From Bog-756 sp963727075 (lineage in GTDB: Bacteria; Actinomycetota; Acidimicrobiia; Acidimicrobiales; RAAP-2), in NCBI GenBank assembly GCA_963727075.1, contig CAVSET010000003.1, positions 124,001 to 188,000 of the forward strand: a DNA stretch of 64,000 bases, given 5' to 3'. Shown here piece after piece: positions 1-8,082 of the stretch (within the stretch, counting starts at the first letter, position 1; the number at the start of each line of letters is the position of its first letter). Below the pieces are notes generated by a model. That model ran no database searches and had not been told where the DNA came from. It saw only the letters and a list, made by a program, of their open reading frames with translations. Position numbers and translations under genes: made by a program.

Positions 1-168
1 CTTGGTCTTCGCCCGGCTCTCGGTCACCGAGATGCGGACCGAATGGTCGTCCGCCGGCAGGTAGAGGATGTTGGAGAGCTGCGGCCGGCCATCCCGTCGC
101 AGAGTGACCAGCACGCCCCGGTTCCGCTGGCTGACCAACCCGAAGGCCTCGTCGAGGGAGATGCTCAC
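1..168 (-). CDS. PPOX-class (F420/FMN split-barrel) oxidoreductase, partial
   Basis: The GTG start at 168 opens a frame that runs off the left window edge, so only the first 56 codons are visible. The N-terminus SISLDEAFGLVSQRNRGVLVTLRRDGRPQLSN fits the pyridoxamine-phosphate-oxidase-like split barrel of actinobacterial F420- or FMN-dependent reductases: an N-terminal helix, then the first strands with the typical RDGRPQLSNI...LPADDHSVRISVT pattern. Cofactor and substrate cannot be told from this fragment. It is transcribed in the same direction as the downstream thiolase-like gene but lies after it, separated by 56 bases. Confidence 0.6.
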   Translation of the reverse strand, partial: MSISLDEAFGLVSQRNRGVLVTLRRDGRPQLSNILYLPADDHSVRISVTESRAKTK

Positions 169-224
169 GGATCCACCGTAGTGGGGGCACCCGGCCGGAC
201 GGACGCCCCGGGGCCTGGTCCCGA

Positions 225-1697
225 TCACACCCGGAACGATCCTCGGTCGACCTCGACCCGGCACCCGATGAGCTGCTCGGCCACCGCCCGGGCCGCCAGG
301 CCGCCGTCGTTGCTCAGCGCCACGCACCTCCGGCCGTCGTCGGTGTCGCAGAGGGCGAGGGTCCGTCCCGGCTCGAGCCCGTCGTAGGTCACGGTGTAGG
401 TGACGACGGTAGCCCCGCCCCGGTAGCCCTCCAGAGACTCGACCGCCTCGACGACCTCCGTCTCCGCCCCGGCCGGACCGGCCAGGTCGGCCAGCATCGG
501 CGACCGGCCGTCGGGTCGTCCCGACCACACGCCGATGCCGGGCTTGGTCAGGAGCCCGCTGACCGTGGTCACCACGCCGAGGGCGTCGGGTCGGGCCCGG
601 AGGGGCGCGGCCATGGCCGCCATGGCCTGCAGGACGAAATTGTTGAACGGGCCCCCGGCGAAGTCCATGCCGCCGGTGATGGTGGGAGTGCCCTCGGGGT
701 CGAGGGACAACGCACGCTGTTGCACGCGTACGGCGGCCGGAAAGCAGCTGTAGACCTCGATGATCTCGGCCTCGGCCAGGGGGCGCCCGATCCGGGCGGC
801 GGTGGCGTCTCCGAGCACACCCATGGCCGGCCAGGTGTGCGGGTGCCGGCGGCGGAGCAGCGAGACGGCGTGGCTCGAGTGCAGGCCGACCAGGGGATGG
901 AGCCACCGGTCGGCGTCGATGCCCAACCGGGTGGCCGCCTCGGCCGAGCAGAAGACGAGGGCGGCGGCCTGGTCGACCGTCCACTGGGTGGCGTGCCATT
1001 TGTTGTACGGGAAGGCCAGCGGACGGTTGCTCGGGGACGGGGTGTCGATCTGGTCGGCGTCCATCGCCGCCGGAAAGGCGGCATCGGGATTGGCGGCGGC
1101 CACCCGGTTGAAGCGCGCCCACAGATCGGCGATCTCCCTGCGGTAGGCGGCCAGCGACTTCCCCTCGGCGGCCCCGAGGGCGTTGTCGATCATGGCGTAC
1201 TGCTGGACCGGGTCCCACAGGCGGTGGGCCTCCTCGACCGGCTCCAGCAACGGGCCGTGGCGGCGGTGCACGACATCGGGCGCCGCCCCGGGCTGGGTGG
1301 TCTCCATGACACCGGCGGGGCGGTGGCGGGCCCAGCGCCGGGCCTCGCCGCCCACCACTACCGCCACCTCGGACTCCCCGGCGGCGATGGCCGACAGGGC
1401 CTGGTTGACCAGGACCTGTTGCGGGATGCCGAGCTCGGTCAGGTGGGTTCGGGCCGCAGTTGCCCCAACCCGGTCGGCCACCAGGCGGCCCGGATCGGGA
1501 TAGGACCAGGTCCCCTGCGGCACGGCCACCCGGTCGACGGCGGACAGGATCGAGCCGGCGCCGGCGTCGACCACGGCCGACTCCAGAGCCCGGGCCATGA
1601 GCTCGACCCCCTCGGCGTCGGCGGACGCCGTGCCCACGCCGACCAGCACCGGTGTACGGGGATCGATGGTTCGGCGGCTGGTCCGAGACGCGGGCAT
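225..1697 (-). CDS. thiolase-like protein type 1 (acetyl-CoA acetyltransferase family)
   Basis: About 490 residues. The N-terminus TPVLVGVGTAS and the segment GIPQQVLVNQALSAIAAGE..VAVVVGGEARR are typical of the actinobacterial thiolase-like/lipid-transfer group, in which the usual thiolase nucleophile loop (NxxC) is replaced by a PQxLVN segment; I see no canonical catalytic Cys there. The middle has EIIEVYSCFPAAVRVQQ and GGMDFAGGPFNNF. The last 85 or so residues (from LEGYRGGATVVTYTV) form the extra OB-like C-terminal domain of type 1 thiolase-like proteins. I prefer the ATG at 1697 because it leaves a short gap after the DUF4031 stop; a start at 1760 would overlap that gene. It probably acts on acyl-CoA; the reaction is not known. 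Confidence 0.8.
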   Translation of the reverse strand: MPASRTSRRTIDPRTPVLVGVGTASADAEGVELMARALESAVVDAGAGSILSAVDRVAVPQGTWSYPDPGRLVADRVGATAARTHLTELGIPQQVLVNQALSAIAAGESEVAVVVGGEARRWARHRPAGVMETTQPGAAPDVVHRRHGPLLEPVEEAHRLWDPVQQYAMIDNALGAAEGKSLAAYRREIADLWARFNRVAAANPDAAFPAAMDADQIDTPSPSNRPLAFPYNKWHATQWTVDQAAALVFCSAEAATRLGIDADRWLHPLVGLHSSHAVSLLRRRHPHTWPAMGVLGDATAARIGRPLAEAEIIEVYSCFPAAVRVQQRALSLDPEGTPTITGGMDFAGGPFNNFVLQAMAAMAAPLRARPDALGVVTTVSGLLTKPGIGVWSGRPDGRSPMLADLAGPAGAETEVVEAVESLEGYRGGATVVTYTVTYDGLEPGRTLALCDTDDGRRCVALSNDGGLAARAVAEQLIGCRVEVDRGSFRV

Positions 1698-1707
1698 GGC
1701 AGGAGGC

Positions 1708-2031
1708 TCAACGCCCGGATCGGTCGGCGGTGTCGGCGGCACCGGCGGCACTCCCGCCACCGTTCCGCCGCTGACGCAGCATCTGGCCCAGCTGGCGCCA
1801 GGTCACCGGGACGGCACCGAGGGCGAGGGCATCGGGCCGGGCGCGCTCGGGCAGATCGTAGTGGGCCTGGTGCGGTCGACTCGCCTTGTGCTGGAACCAC
1901 TCGCGGCGCATGCCGAGCCGCGCCGCAAAGGCATGCAATTCGGTGTCACTGTCGGCCACGAGATGTGACCACCGGTCGGTCACCGGCCCGAGGCGCGCCG
2001 GCTGGCGCCAGTCGTCGAGATAGACGGTCAT
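1708..2031 (-). CDS. DUF4031 domain-containing protein
   Basis: 107 residues starting MTVYLDDWRQPARLG, with SHLVADSDTELHAFAARLGMRREWFQ and a central HYDLPERARPDALALGAVPVTWRQLGQML. These are the landmark segments of the small DUF4031 family, common in actinobacteria, whose biochemical role is unknown. The C-terminal tail is low-complexity Gly/Ala. The gene lies 21 bases after the rhodanese gene and 10 before the thiolase-like start, so the three are probably cotranscribed. Confidence 0.8.
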   Translation of the reverse strand: MTVYLDDWRQPARLGPVTDRWSHLVADSDTELHAFAARLGMRREWFQHKASRPHQAHYDLPERARPDALALGAVPVTWRQLGQMLRQRRNGGGSAAGAADTADRSGR

Positions 2032-2052
2032 TCCCCAGGAGGGCAGCCCGAC

Positions 2053-2400
2053 TCAGACGATCCGGCCGGCATGGCCGTCGTTGGCCGTGACCGGGAAGCC
2101 GGCCAGTTCCCACGCCAGCATGCCGCCGGCCAGGTTGCGCACATCAAGACCCGAGCCGATCAGGGCCTCCGCCACGGCGGCTGACCGGCCACCGACCCGG
2201 CAGACACAGACCACGGTCCGGTCGGTCGGGATCTCGTCGACCCGCCCGGCCACCAGGCCCATGGCGAGGTGGGTGGCACCCGGCGCGTGGCCGGCGGCCC
2301 ACTCGTCGTCCTCGCGCACGTCGAGGAGGAGGGCGCCGACCTCCGCCAGGCGACGCGCCTCCACCGGGTCGATGTCGTCGACAGCCGGGGAGTCCTTCAC
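2053..2400 (-). CDS. rhodanese-like domain protein
   Basis: Single rhodanese fold of about 115 residues. LLLDVREDDEWAAGHAPGATHLAMG is the CH2A-type motif, and VCVCRVGGRSAAVAEAL carries the active-site loop C-R-V-G-G-R-S with the persulfide-forming Cys. The ending NLAGGMLAWELAGFPV is standard. The GTG at 2400 is chosen because the frame upstream of it is low-complexity and unlike the family. It probably carries sulfane sulfur in the cytoplasm; the acceptor is unknown. Confidence 0.82.
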   Translation of the reverse strand: MKDSPAVDDIDPVEARRLAEVGALLLDVREDDEWAAGHAPGATHLAMGLVAGRVDEIPTDRTVVCVCRVGGRSAAVAEALIGSGLDVRNLAGGMLAWELAGFPVTANDGHAGRIV

Positions 2401-2470
2401 GTTGTCACGGTACCCGACGTCGGCCGCCGCCCCGCCCCGGCTTCTCCGGGCCGACCGGACCCACCACGCC

Positions 2471-2911
2471 TCAGCCGGGGAGGTCCATGAGCTCGATCCG
2501 CACGCCGTCAGGATCGGTGCAGTAGACGAAGTCGAGTGGGGAGGATGCAATGTCGAGCGAGGTCCGGGTGGTCCGGACGACCTCGCCGCCCAGCCGCTCG
2601 ATGTCCGATGCCACCGCGTCGACATCGTCCACCCGCAATGACAGATGGGTCAGGCCCAGCTGGTTCATGGCGCGCCGCCGGCGCTCACCCCAGGGGGGAG
2701 GGTGCCCGAAGGCCAGGAGCTCGATGGTGACGCCGTCGCGGGTCACCATCCGTGACTCCAACTTGACGCCGTCCAACTCCATCAGGCCGTTGAACTCCTC
2801 TCCGACCTGGTGAGACGCTGTCAGTTCGAACCCGAGGGCTTCGCGGTAGAAGCGCAGCGAACGCTCCAGGTCGGAAACGCAGATGCCCAGATGGGAAAAA
2901 GAGACTGACAC
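2471..2911 (-). CDS. VOC family (glyoxalase-like) protein
   Basis: The GTG at 2911 is preceded by a strong ribosome site (CCAGGAGGAACC), which decides the start against a longer upstream frame. The 146-residue product has two vicinal-oxygen-chelate modules: FSHLGICVSDLERSLRFYREALGFEL and LTHLSLRVDDVDAVASDIERLGG, ending in FVYCTDPDGVRIELMD. Candidate metal ligands are the His in each module and the Glu in RIELMD. Such proteins include epimerases, dioxygenases and lyases; the substrate cannot be read here. The lipid and acyl-CoA context suggests methylmalonyl- or catabolic chemistry, which is inference only. Confidence 0.8.
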   Translation of the reverse strand: MSVSFSHLGICVSDLERSLRFYREALGFELTASHQVGEEFNGLMELDGVKLESRMVTRDGVTIELLAFGHPPPWGERRRRAMNQLGLTHLSLRVDDVDAVASDIERLGGEVVRTTRTSLDIASSPLDFVYCTDPDGVRIELMDLPG

Positions 2912-2989
2912 GGTTCCTCCTGGCCGGACGGGCCGAACCTCTCGTCGACGGCCCGGCCATCGTGGCACGACCAGGCCGACTCCCGCCGA

Positions 2990-4138
2990 TCACCCGTGCG
3001 CCTGCCTGGCTCCCGTCTCGATCCCTTCCGTCTCGATCCCTTCCGTCTCGACCCCTTCCGTCTCGATCCCCTCCGTCTTCGTCTCCACCGGCTCCGAGTC
3101 CGGCAGAAGCCGGTCCACGAAGTCCGCCAGGGCGTGATACACCCGCCGGCTGGCCTCCGCCCACGGCATGAGGATGGGGAACACGTGGAACATCCCCGGC
3201 TCCTCGTGGGCGGCGACGTCGACGCCGGACCGGTCCAGGTGGTCGACCAAGTCCCGCACCGGGTCGCGGAACATCTCGTCGCTGCCGAAGACCACGAGCG
3301 TCGGGGGCCAATTCGAGACGTCCTGGTCCAAGGCCGACACGGCCGCGGCCGAGGCGTCGCGACCGTGGAGGTAGGCCGCCGTCGGGATGTTCCACGGAAG
3401 GATGTCTCGGTCGGCGTTCTCGGAGACCGACGGTTGATCGAGGCGGAGGTCGACCTCGGGTGAGAACAGCACCAGGCCGGCGATGGGCCGGTGGCGCACC
3501 CGGTCCATGGTGAACATCAGGGAAGACGCCAGCCCCCCGCCGCTCGAGTCCCCGGCGACGAACAGCCGGGCCGGGTCGACACCCGCGGCCAGCATGGCTT
3601 CCAGCACCAGGACCATGTCCTCCAGACCGGCCGGGAACGGGAACTCGGGAGCCAACCGGTAGTCGGCGACAAAGACCTCGCACCGCGTCCGGCGACAGAT
3701 CCACGACGTGAAGGCGGCGTACATCCGGGGCGACGTCCCGATGTAGCCGCCTCCGTGGAGGTAGAGGAAGGTCCCCCGCACGACGCCGTTCGGCCGGTAC
3801 CAGACACCGGGGACACCGGCGACGGTCGCCCGTTCGGTGCGCACGTCGAGCCCCCGGACCACCGGCGGCAGGACCACCCCGCACAAGTCGTCGAGCACCA
3901 TCTCGACCGAGCGGTACTCGTCGATCGGCAACGAGGAGGCATACCCCATGAACGATCGGATGGTCTCGCGGGTGACCGCCACGGCCAGGTTGTGCGGCGG
4001 GCTGCTCCCTCCCGACCATGGTCGCCGGAACGGCACGCGCACCATCGCGGTGGCCATCTGGCCGGCCAGCCCGACCAGGTCGACCGCGGCGATCGGCCAC
4101 GATGCCGTGGCCACACCGGGGCGCCGGCCCATCACCAC
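2990..4138 (-). CDS. alpha/beta hydrolase, hormone-sensitive lipase family, with pentapeptide-repeat tail
   Basis: 382 residues. The oxyanion motif HGGG is at about 128-131 and the nucleophile elbow G-D-S-S-G at 196-200 (Ser198). Asp in VFGSDEMFRD and His in GMFHVFP complete the HSL-type triad. The first 60 residues are hydrophobic/amphipathic and may sit at the membrane. The enzyme is expected to hydrolyse short or lipid esters. The last 30 residues are an unusual run of EGIET/EGVET units encoded by a 15-bp tandem repeat, then a short unrelated end. Sixteen bases separate it from the acyl-CoA dehydrogenase upstream, so it likely shares that transcript. Confidence 0.85.
   Translation of the reverse strand: MVMGRRPGVATASWPIAAVDLVGLAGQMATAMVRVPFRRPWSGGSSPPHNLAVAVTRETIRSFMGYASSLPIDEYRSVEMVLDDLCGVVLPPVVRGLDVRTERATVAGVPGVWYRPNGVVRGTFLYLHGGGYIGTSPRMYAAFTSWICRRTRCEVFVADYRLAPEFPFPAGLEDMVLVLEAMLAAGVDPARLFVAGDSSGGGLASSLMFTMDRVRHRPIAGLVLFSPEVDLRLDQPSVSENADRDILPWNIPTAAYLHGRDASAAAVSALDQDVSNWPPTLVVFGSDEMFRDPVRDLVDHLDRSGVDVAAHEEPGMFHVFPILMPWAEASRRVYHALADFVDRLLPDSEPVETKTEGIETEGVETEGIETEGIETGARQAHG
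3015..3074. repeat. 15-bp tandem repeat (4 units) inside the hydrolase gene
   Basis: Four consecutive 15-bp units on the plus strand (gtctcgatcccttcc and variants with one substitution), followed by a degenerate fifth. The length is a multiple of three, so on the coding strand they encode the acidic pentapeptides EGIET/EGVET at the hydrolase C-terminus without changing the frame. A change in copy number would lengthen or shorten the tail. Confidence 0.9.
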
Positions 4139-4154
4139 GTGCCCGCTCCCGGGG

Positions 4155-5282
4155 TCAGACCGGTTCGGCCGCCAGGGTGGCGCCCAGCCGCAGGAGCTGC
4201 TCGGTGGCGCCGCCCAGCGTGAGCTCGAAGTGCTTGGTCATCAAGAAGTAGCGGTGCAGCGGGTAGTCGCGGTCGACACCCACCCCGCCGTGCAGGTGGA
4301 CCGCGGCATGGACCACCCGCTGCCCCCCGTCGGCCGCCCAGAACTTGGCGATGGCCACCTCCTTGTCTGCGGCCAGGCCCTCGGCCAGCCTCCAGGCGGC
4401 CTGCCAGGCGGTGAGCCTGATGGCCTCGGTGTCCACATAGGCGTCGGCGGCCCGCTGGCCCACGGCCTGAAACGTGGCGATGGGCTTGCCGAACTGCTCG
4501 CGCGACTTCGTGTAGTCGGACACGAGGGCCAGTGCGGCCTCGGCCGCGCCCGCCTGGGCCAGGGCGATGGCGGTCGTCGACCGCTGCACGAGCCAGTCGA
4601 CGATCGACCCGCCCTCCTCGAGCGACCCCAGCAGGGCTTCGGGCCCCACCGGCGTGGCGACCAGCGTCACCACCGCCTCGGGCCGCCCGGTGTTGGTGGC
4701 CTGACGCTGGCGGCTCAGGCTGGGAGCTGACATCTCGACGATGAACACCCCGACCGCATCGGGCTCGACCCGCGCCGGCACCAGCACCGCGTCGGCGACC
4801 ATCCCCGAGGGCACGCAGGACTTCACGCCGCTCAGCACCCATCCGTCGCCGTCCCGTTCGGCGACCACTGAGGGAGCCTGCGGGGTCCCGCCCAACTCGG
4901 CCAGCGCGGTGGTGAGGATGGTCTCGCCGGACACCATCCCGGGTAGCCAGCGGCCGCACTGGTCTTCGGTGCCGAACCGGGCGATCGCCGGCGCCGCCGC
5001 GGCCAGCGTCTCGATCACCGGCACGTACGCCGCCGTGGCGCCCGCGGCCTCGACGATCAGGCCGGTCTCCACGAATCCGAGGCCGGCCCCCCCGACCTCG
5101 TCGGGCAGGGCGATGCCGAGCAGTCCGGCGGAGGCCAGCTCGGACCAGAGCTTGGCGTCGAACCGGTCGCCGTCCCGCTCGGACTCGAGGTCGCGGAGCC
5201 GCTCGTGGGTGGACAGGTCGGTGAAGATCCGGCGGGCCAGATCGCGCACCGCTTCCTGCTCTTCACTGAAGGAGAAGTCCAT
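4155..5282 (-). CDS. fadE27: acyl-CoA dehydrogenase, FadE27-like subunit (ChsE5-type)
   Basis: 375 residues with the full acyl-CoA dehydrogenase fold: N-terminal helices (MDFSFSEEQEAVRDLARRIF), a divergent middle beta domain, and the C-terminal segment YTKSREQFGKPIATFQAVGQRAADAYVD, then HLHGGVGVDRDYPLHRYF and LTLGGATEQLLRLG. The middle lacks the well-conserved flavin/substrate loops seen in its neighbour, as in the FadE27-type partner of mycobacterial alpha2beta2 sterol side-chain dehydrogenases. Order and direction (FadE26-like, then FadE27-like) match the mycobacterial pair. Together they would oxidise a steroid side-chain CoA ester. The name is by remembered similarity. Confidence 0.78.
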   Translation of the reverse strand: MDFSFSEEQEAVRDLARRIFTDLSTHERLRDLESERDGDRFDAKLWSELASAGLLGIALPDEVGGAGLGFVETGLIVEAAGATAAYVPVIETLAAAAPAIARFGTEDQCGRWLPGMVSGETILTTALAELGGTPQAPSVVAERDGDGWVLSGVKSCVPSGMVADAVLVPARVEPDAVGVFIVEMSAPSLSRQRQATNTGRPEAVVTLVATPVGPEALLGSLEEGGSIVDWLVQRSTTAIALAQAGAAEAALALVSDYTKSREQFGKPIATFQAVGQRAADAYVDTEAIRLTAWQAAWRLAEGLAADKEVAIAKFWAADGGQRVVHAAVHLHGGVGVDRDYPLHRYFLMTKHFELTLGGATEQLLRLGATLAAEPV

Positions 5283-5297
5283 GGCTTCGCTTTCCTC

Positions 5298-5325
5298 TTC
5301 TCTCGTTCTGGTTCTCTCGTTCTGG
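5298..5325. repeat. 14-bp perfect tandem duplication in the FadE27-like leader
   Basis: The sequence ttctctcgttctgg occurs twice back to back in the 59-bp gap between the two acyl-CoA dehydrogenase genes. On the coding (minus) strand this is a purine-rich leader just upstream of the FadE27-like start. It may be only slippage, or it may affect ribosome access. Confidence 0.75.
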
Positions 5326-5341
5326 CGCTGGCTCGGGCCGA

Positions 5342-6518
5342 CTACCGGAGGGACCGGGGGAGGCCGAGTCCGAAGATGGCGATGAGGTCACGCTGGATCT
5401 CGTTGGTCCCCCCACCGAAGGTGAGGATGACCAGGCTCCGGGCGTACATCTCGAGGCGCCCGGCCAGCACCGCCTCGGGACTGCCGCGGGTCAGATACCC
5501 GGCCTGGCCCACGACCTCCAGCATCAGCCGGAAGGCCTCCATGTAGAACTCCGTCCCGAACACCTTGGTGGTCGAGGCATCGGCGACGTCGAGGCGCCCT
5601 TGCGTGGCGGTCCAGGCCACCTTCCAGTTGATGAGCTTGAGGAACTCGAGCCGGGCGTAGATGCGGGCCAGATGGACCTGGACCCATTCCTGGTCGATGA
5701 CCCGACGGCCATCGGCGAGCTTGGTGTTCTGGGCCCAGGCCCGGACGTCGGTGAGGGAACGCTCGATGATGCCGGCCGAGCACAGGGTGACCCGCTCGTG
5801 GTTGAGCTGGTTGGTGATCAGCGACCACCCGCTGTTCTCCTCCCCGACCAGGTTGCCGGCCGGTACCCGGACATCCTCGTAGAACGTGTAGTTGATGTTG
5901 TGGTCGCCGAGCAGGTGCATGGGGACCACCTTGATGCCGGGCGTGTCCATAGGCACGATGAAGATGGATATGCCCTTGTGCTTGGCCACCTCGGGGTCGG
6001 TACGGGTGGCCAGCCAGATGTAGTCGGCGTCCCCGGCCAGCGAGGTGTAGATCTTCTGCCCGTTGATCACGTACTCGTCCCCGTCGCGGACCGCAGAGGT
6101 CTTCAAGGAGGCGAGATCGGTGCCCGATTCCGGCTCGGTGTAGCCGATGCAGAAGTGGATGTCGCCGGCCAGGATCTTCGGGAGGAAGAACTCCTTCTGC
6201 TGGTCGGACCCGAACTGCATGATGGTGGGGCCGACCGTGTTGATGGTCAGCATGGGGACCGGCGCGCCGGCCCGCATCGACTCGTCGAAGAAGATGTACT
6301 GCTCGATGGCGGAACGACCCTGGCCTCCGTACTCGGTCGGCCACCCGATGCCCAGCCACCCGTCCTCGGCCATCTGCTTGACCACCCGTCGCATGTTGGG
6401 CCCGATCCCGTGGCCGGTCGCCAGCTGGGCCTCGACCTCGGGCGTCAGCAGGTGGGCGTAGTAGCTCACGCAGACGGTTGCGGAGAGCCTCGTGTTCCTC
6501 GGTGTAGCCGATCTCCAT
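5342..6518 (-). CDS. fadE26: acyl-CoA dehydrogenase, FadE26-like subunit (ChsE4-type), one frameshift
   Basis: Starts at the ATG at 6518 behind a GGGAGGG-type ribosome site with MEIGYTEEHEALRNRLRE. The frame then breaks at about 6464, where one extra base separates RLRE from YYAHLLTPEVEAQL. Removing it gives about 391 residues closely matching FadE26: GWPTEYGGQGRSAIEQYIF, GAPVPMLTINTVGPTIM, GYTEPESGTDLASL, NGQKIYTSLAGDADYIWLATRT, and ILTFGGGTNEIQRDLIA. It pairs with the FadE27-like subunit 59 bp downstream, and a KstR-like operator lies upstream. The frameshift is probably a sequence error, because the rest is intact. Confidence 0.8.
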
Positions 6519-6862
6519 GGAGTCCCTCCCGAATCATGCGGTGCGCCCGGAGCATGGACGTCCCCCGGTACGGCCACTGGACTGTACAGCGGCAGGTCGG
6601 CGGGGCCGGCGCCGCCGATCCGGCGACCGCCTCCGGCCCGCTCCGGATGTCCCGACCGAGATGGCCCGACCGCGACCGGCCGGCACCTTTGTTGGCAGCT
6701 AGAACACGTTACAGTCGAGCGGCCGAGCGTGCCAGCGGGGCGACGACGGCCGGAGGCCGTCCCGGGTAGCCTGCGCGGAGGCGCCACTGCCCGGAGACCC
6801 GGGCGCCTGGCTACGGTTACTATCGAGTAAGTTTCCCAGTCCGCCAGCCCGAGGAGCATCCC
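6519..6862. other. 344-bp divergent intergenic region, fadE26-like / thiolase
   Basis: No convincing gene. It separates the leftward FadE operon from the rightward thiolase and must hold both promoters. It contains a KstR-type palindrome (annotated separately), and the TACTATCGAGTAAGTT stretch near 6819-6834 is the only other AT-richer patch before the thiolase start. I could not assign -10/-35 boxes with confidence. Confidence 0.6.
6700..6713. promoter_or_regulatory. KstR-like operator (TnnAACnnGTTnnA)
   Basis: TAGAACACGTTACA matches every fixed position of the 14-bp palindrome TnnAACnnGTTnnA bound by KstR, the TetR-family repressor of cholesterol catabolism in mycobacteria and rhodococci. 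It sits in the divergent promoter region of a FadE26/FadE27-like pair and a thiolase, where such a site would be expected. No kstR gene is in the window. I saw no second full match in the actinobacterial part. Confidence 0.65.
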
Positions 6863-8074
6863 ATGCCTGAAGCCGTCATCGTCGCCACCGGCCGCACCCC
6901 CATCGGACGGGCCAACAAGGGATCCCTCGTCGACTGCCGGCCCGACGACCTGGCCGCCCTGGTCATCCGAGAGGTGCTGGCCAAGGTTCCCGCCCTCGAG
7001 CCGCAGTCGGTCGAGGACGTGATCCTCGGCTCCGGACAGCCCGGTGGCGAGGCCGGCTACAACGTGGCCCGGGTGGCCGCCCTGCTCGCCGGCCTGCCCG
7101 ACGTGCCCGGCGTGACCGTCAACCGGTACTGCTCCTCCTCGCTCCAGACCATCCGCATGGCCGCCCATGCCATCCGGGCCGGCGAGGGCGACGTCTTCGT
7201 CGCCGCCGGCGTCGAGACGGTCAGTCGCTACGGCTTCGGCGCGGCCGACACCGGCCCGCACAATCCGGCGTTCGCCGACGGCCGAGGCCCGGACCGTGGC
7301 GCGGACGCCGGCTAGCGGCGACCCGTGGACACCGCTCGAAGGCAGCGCTCCCCGACGTGTACATCGCCATGGGCCAGACGGCCGAGAACGTGGCCGAGCT
7401 CATGAAGGTCAGCCGCGAGGAGCAGGACGAGTTCGCCCTCCAGTCGCAGACCCGGGCGGTCGCCGCCCAGGAGTCGGGCTTCTTCGAGCGGGAGATCATC
7501 CCGGTCACGACTCCGGCCGGCGACAGCATCACCAAGGACGACGGGCCACGCCCGGGCACCACCCTCGAGGGGCTGGCCGCCCTCAAGCCAGTCTTCCGTG
7601 AAGGGGGCACCGTCACCGCCGGCAACGCCTGCCCCCTCAACGACGGCGCGGCCGCCGTCGTGGTCATGAGCGACACCAAGGCCCGCGAGCTCGGCATCAC
7701 CCCCCTGGCCCGCATCATCGCCAGCGGGGTGTCGGGCCTCAATCCCGAGATCATGGGGCTCGGTCCGGTCGAGGCCATCCGCCAGACCCTGCGGCGGGCC
7801 GGACATGACCATCGCCGACATCGACCTGGTCGAGATCAACGAGGCATTCGCCGCCCAGGTGGTGCCCTCGGCCCGGGAGCTCGGCATCGGCTACGACAAG
7901 CTCAACGTGCGGGGCGGCGCCATCGCCCTCGGCCACCCGTTCGGCCAGACCGGGGCCCGCATCATGACCACGCTGCTCAACGCCCTCGACGACACCGGCA
8001 AGACGATCGGTCTCGAGTCGATGTGCGTCGGCGGGGGCCAGGGCATGGCCATGATCGTCGAACGCCTGTCGTAG
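6863..8074 (+). CDS. acetyl-CoA acyltransferase (thiolase), three frameshifts
   Basis: A single thiolase is split over three frames: start to about 7280, about 7280-7350, about 7350-7803, and then back to the first frame to the stop at 8074. Each shift is explained by one extra base; without the three bases the gene has 403 codons, normal for the family. Motifs: MPEAVIVATGRTPIG, NRYCSSSLQT with catalytic Cys90, VEINEAFAAQ, GGAIALGHPFGQTGARI (catalytic His) and the final CVGGGQGMAMI (second Cys). It would cleave 3-ketoacyl-CoA to release acetyl- or propionyl-CoA. The KstR-like site upstream ties it to the sterol genes. Intact-gene-with-errors is more likely than a pseudogene. Confidence 0.8.
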
Positions 8075-8082
8075 GCGCCGGG

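Noticed and set aside
720..2090. Long plus-strand frame opposite the thiolase-like gene
   Set aside because: Typical GC-rich antisense shadow: Gly/Arg/Ala-rich composition and no motifs; the minus strand carries clear families.
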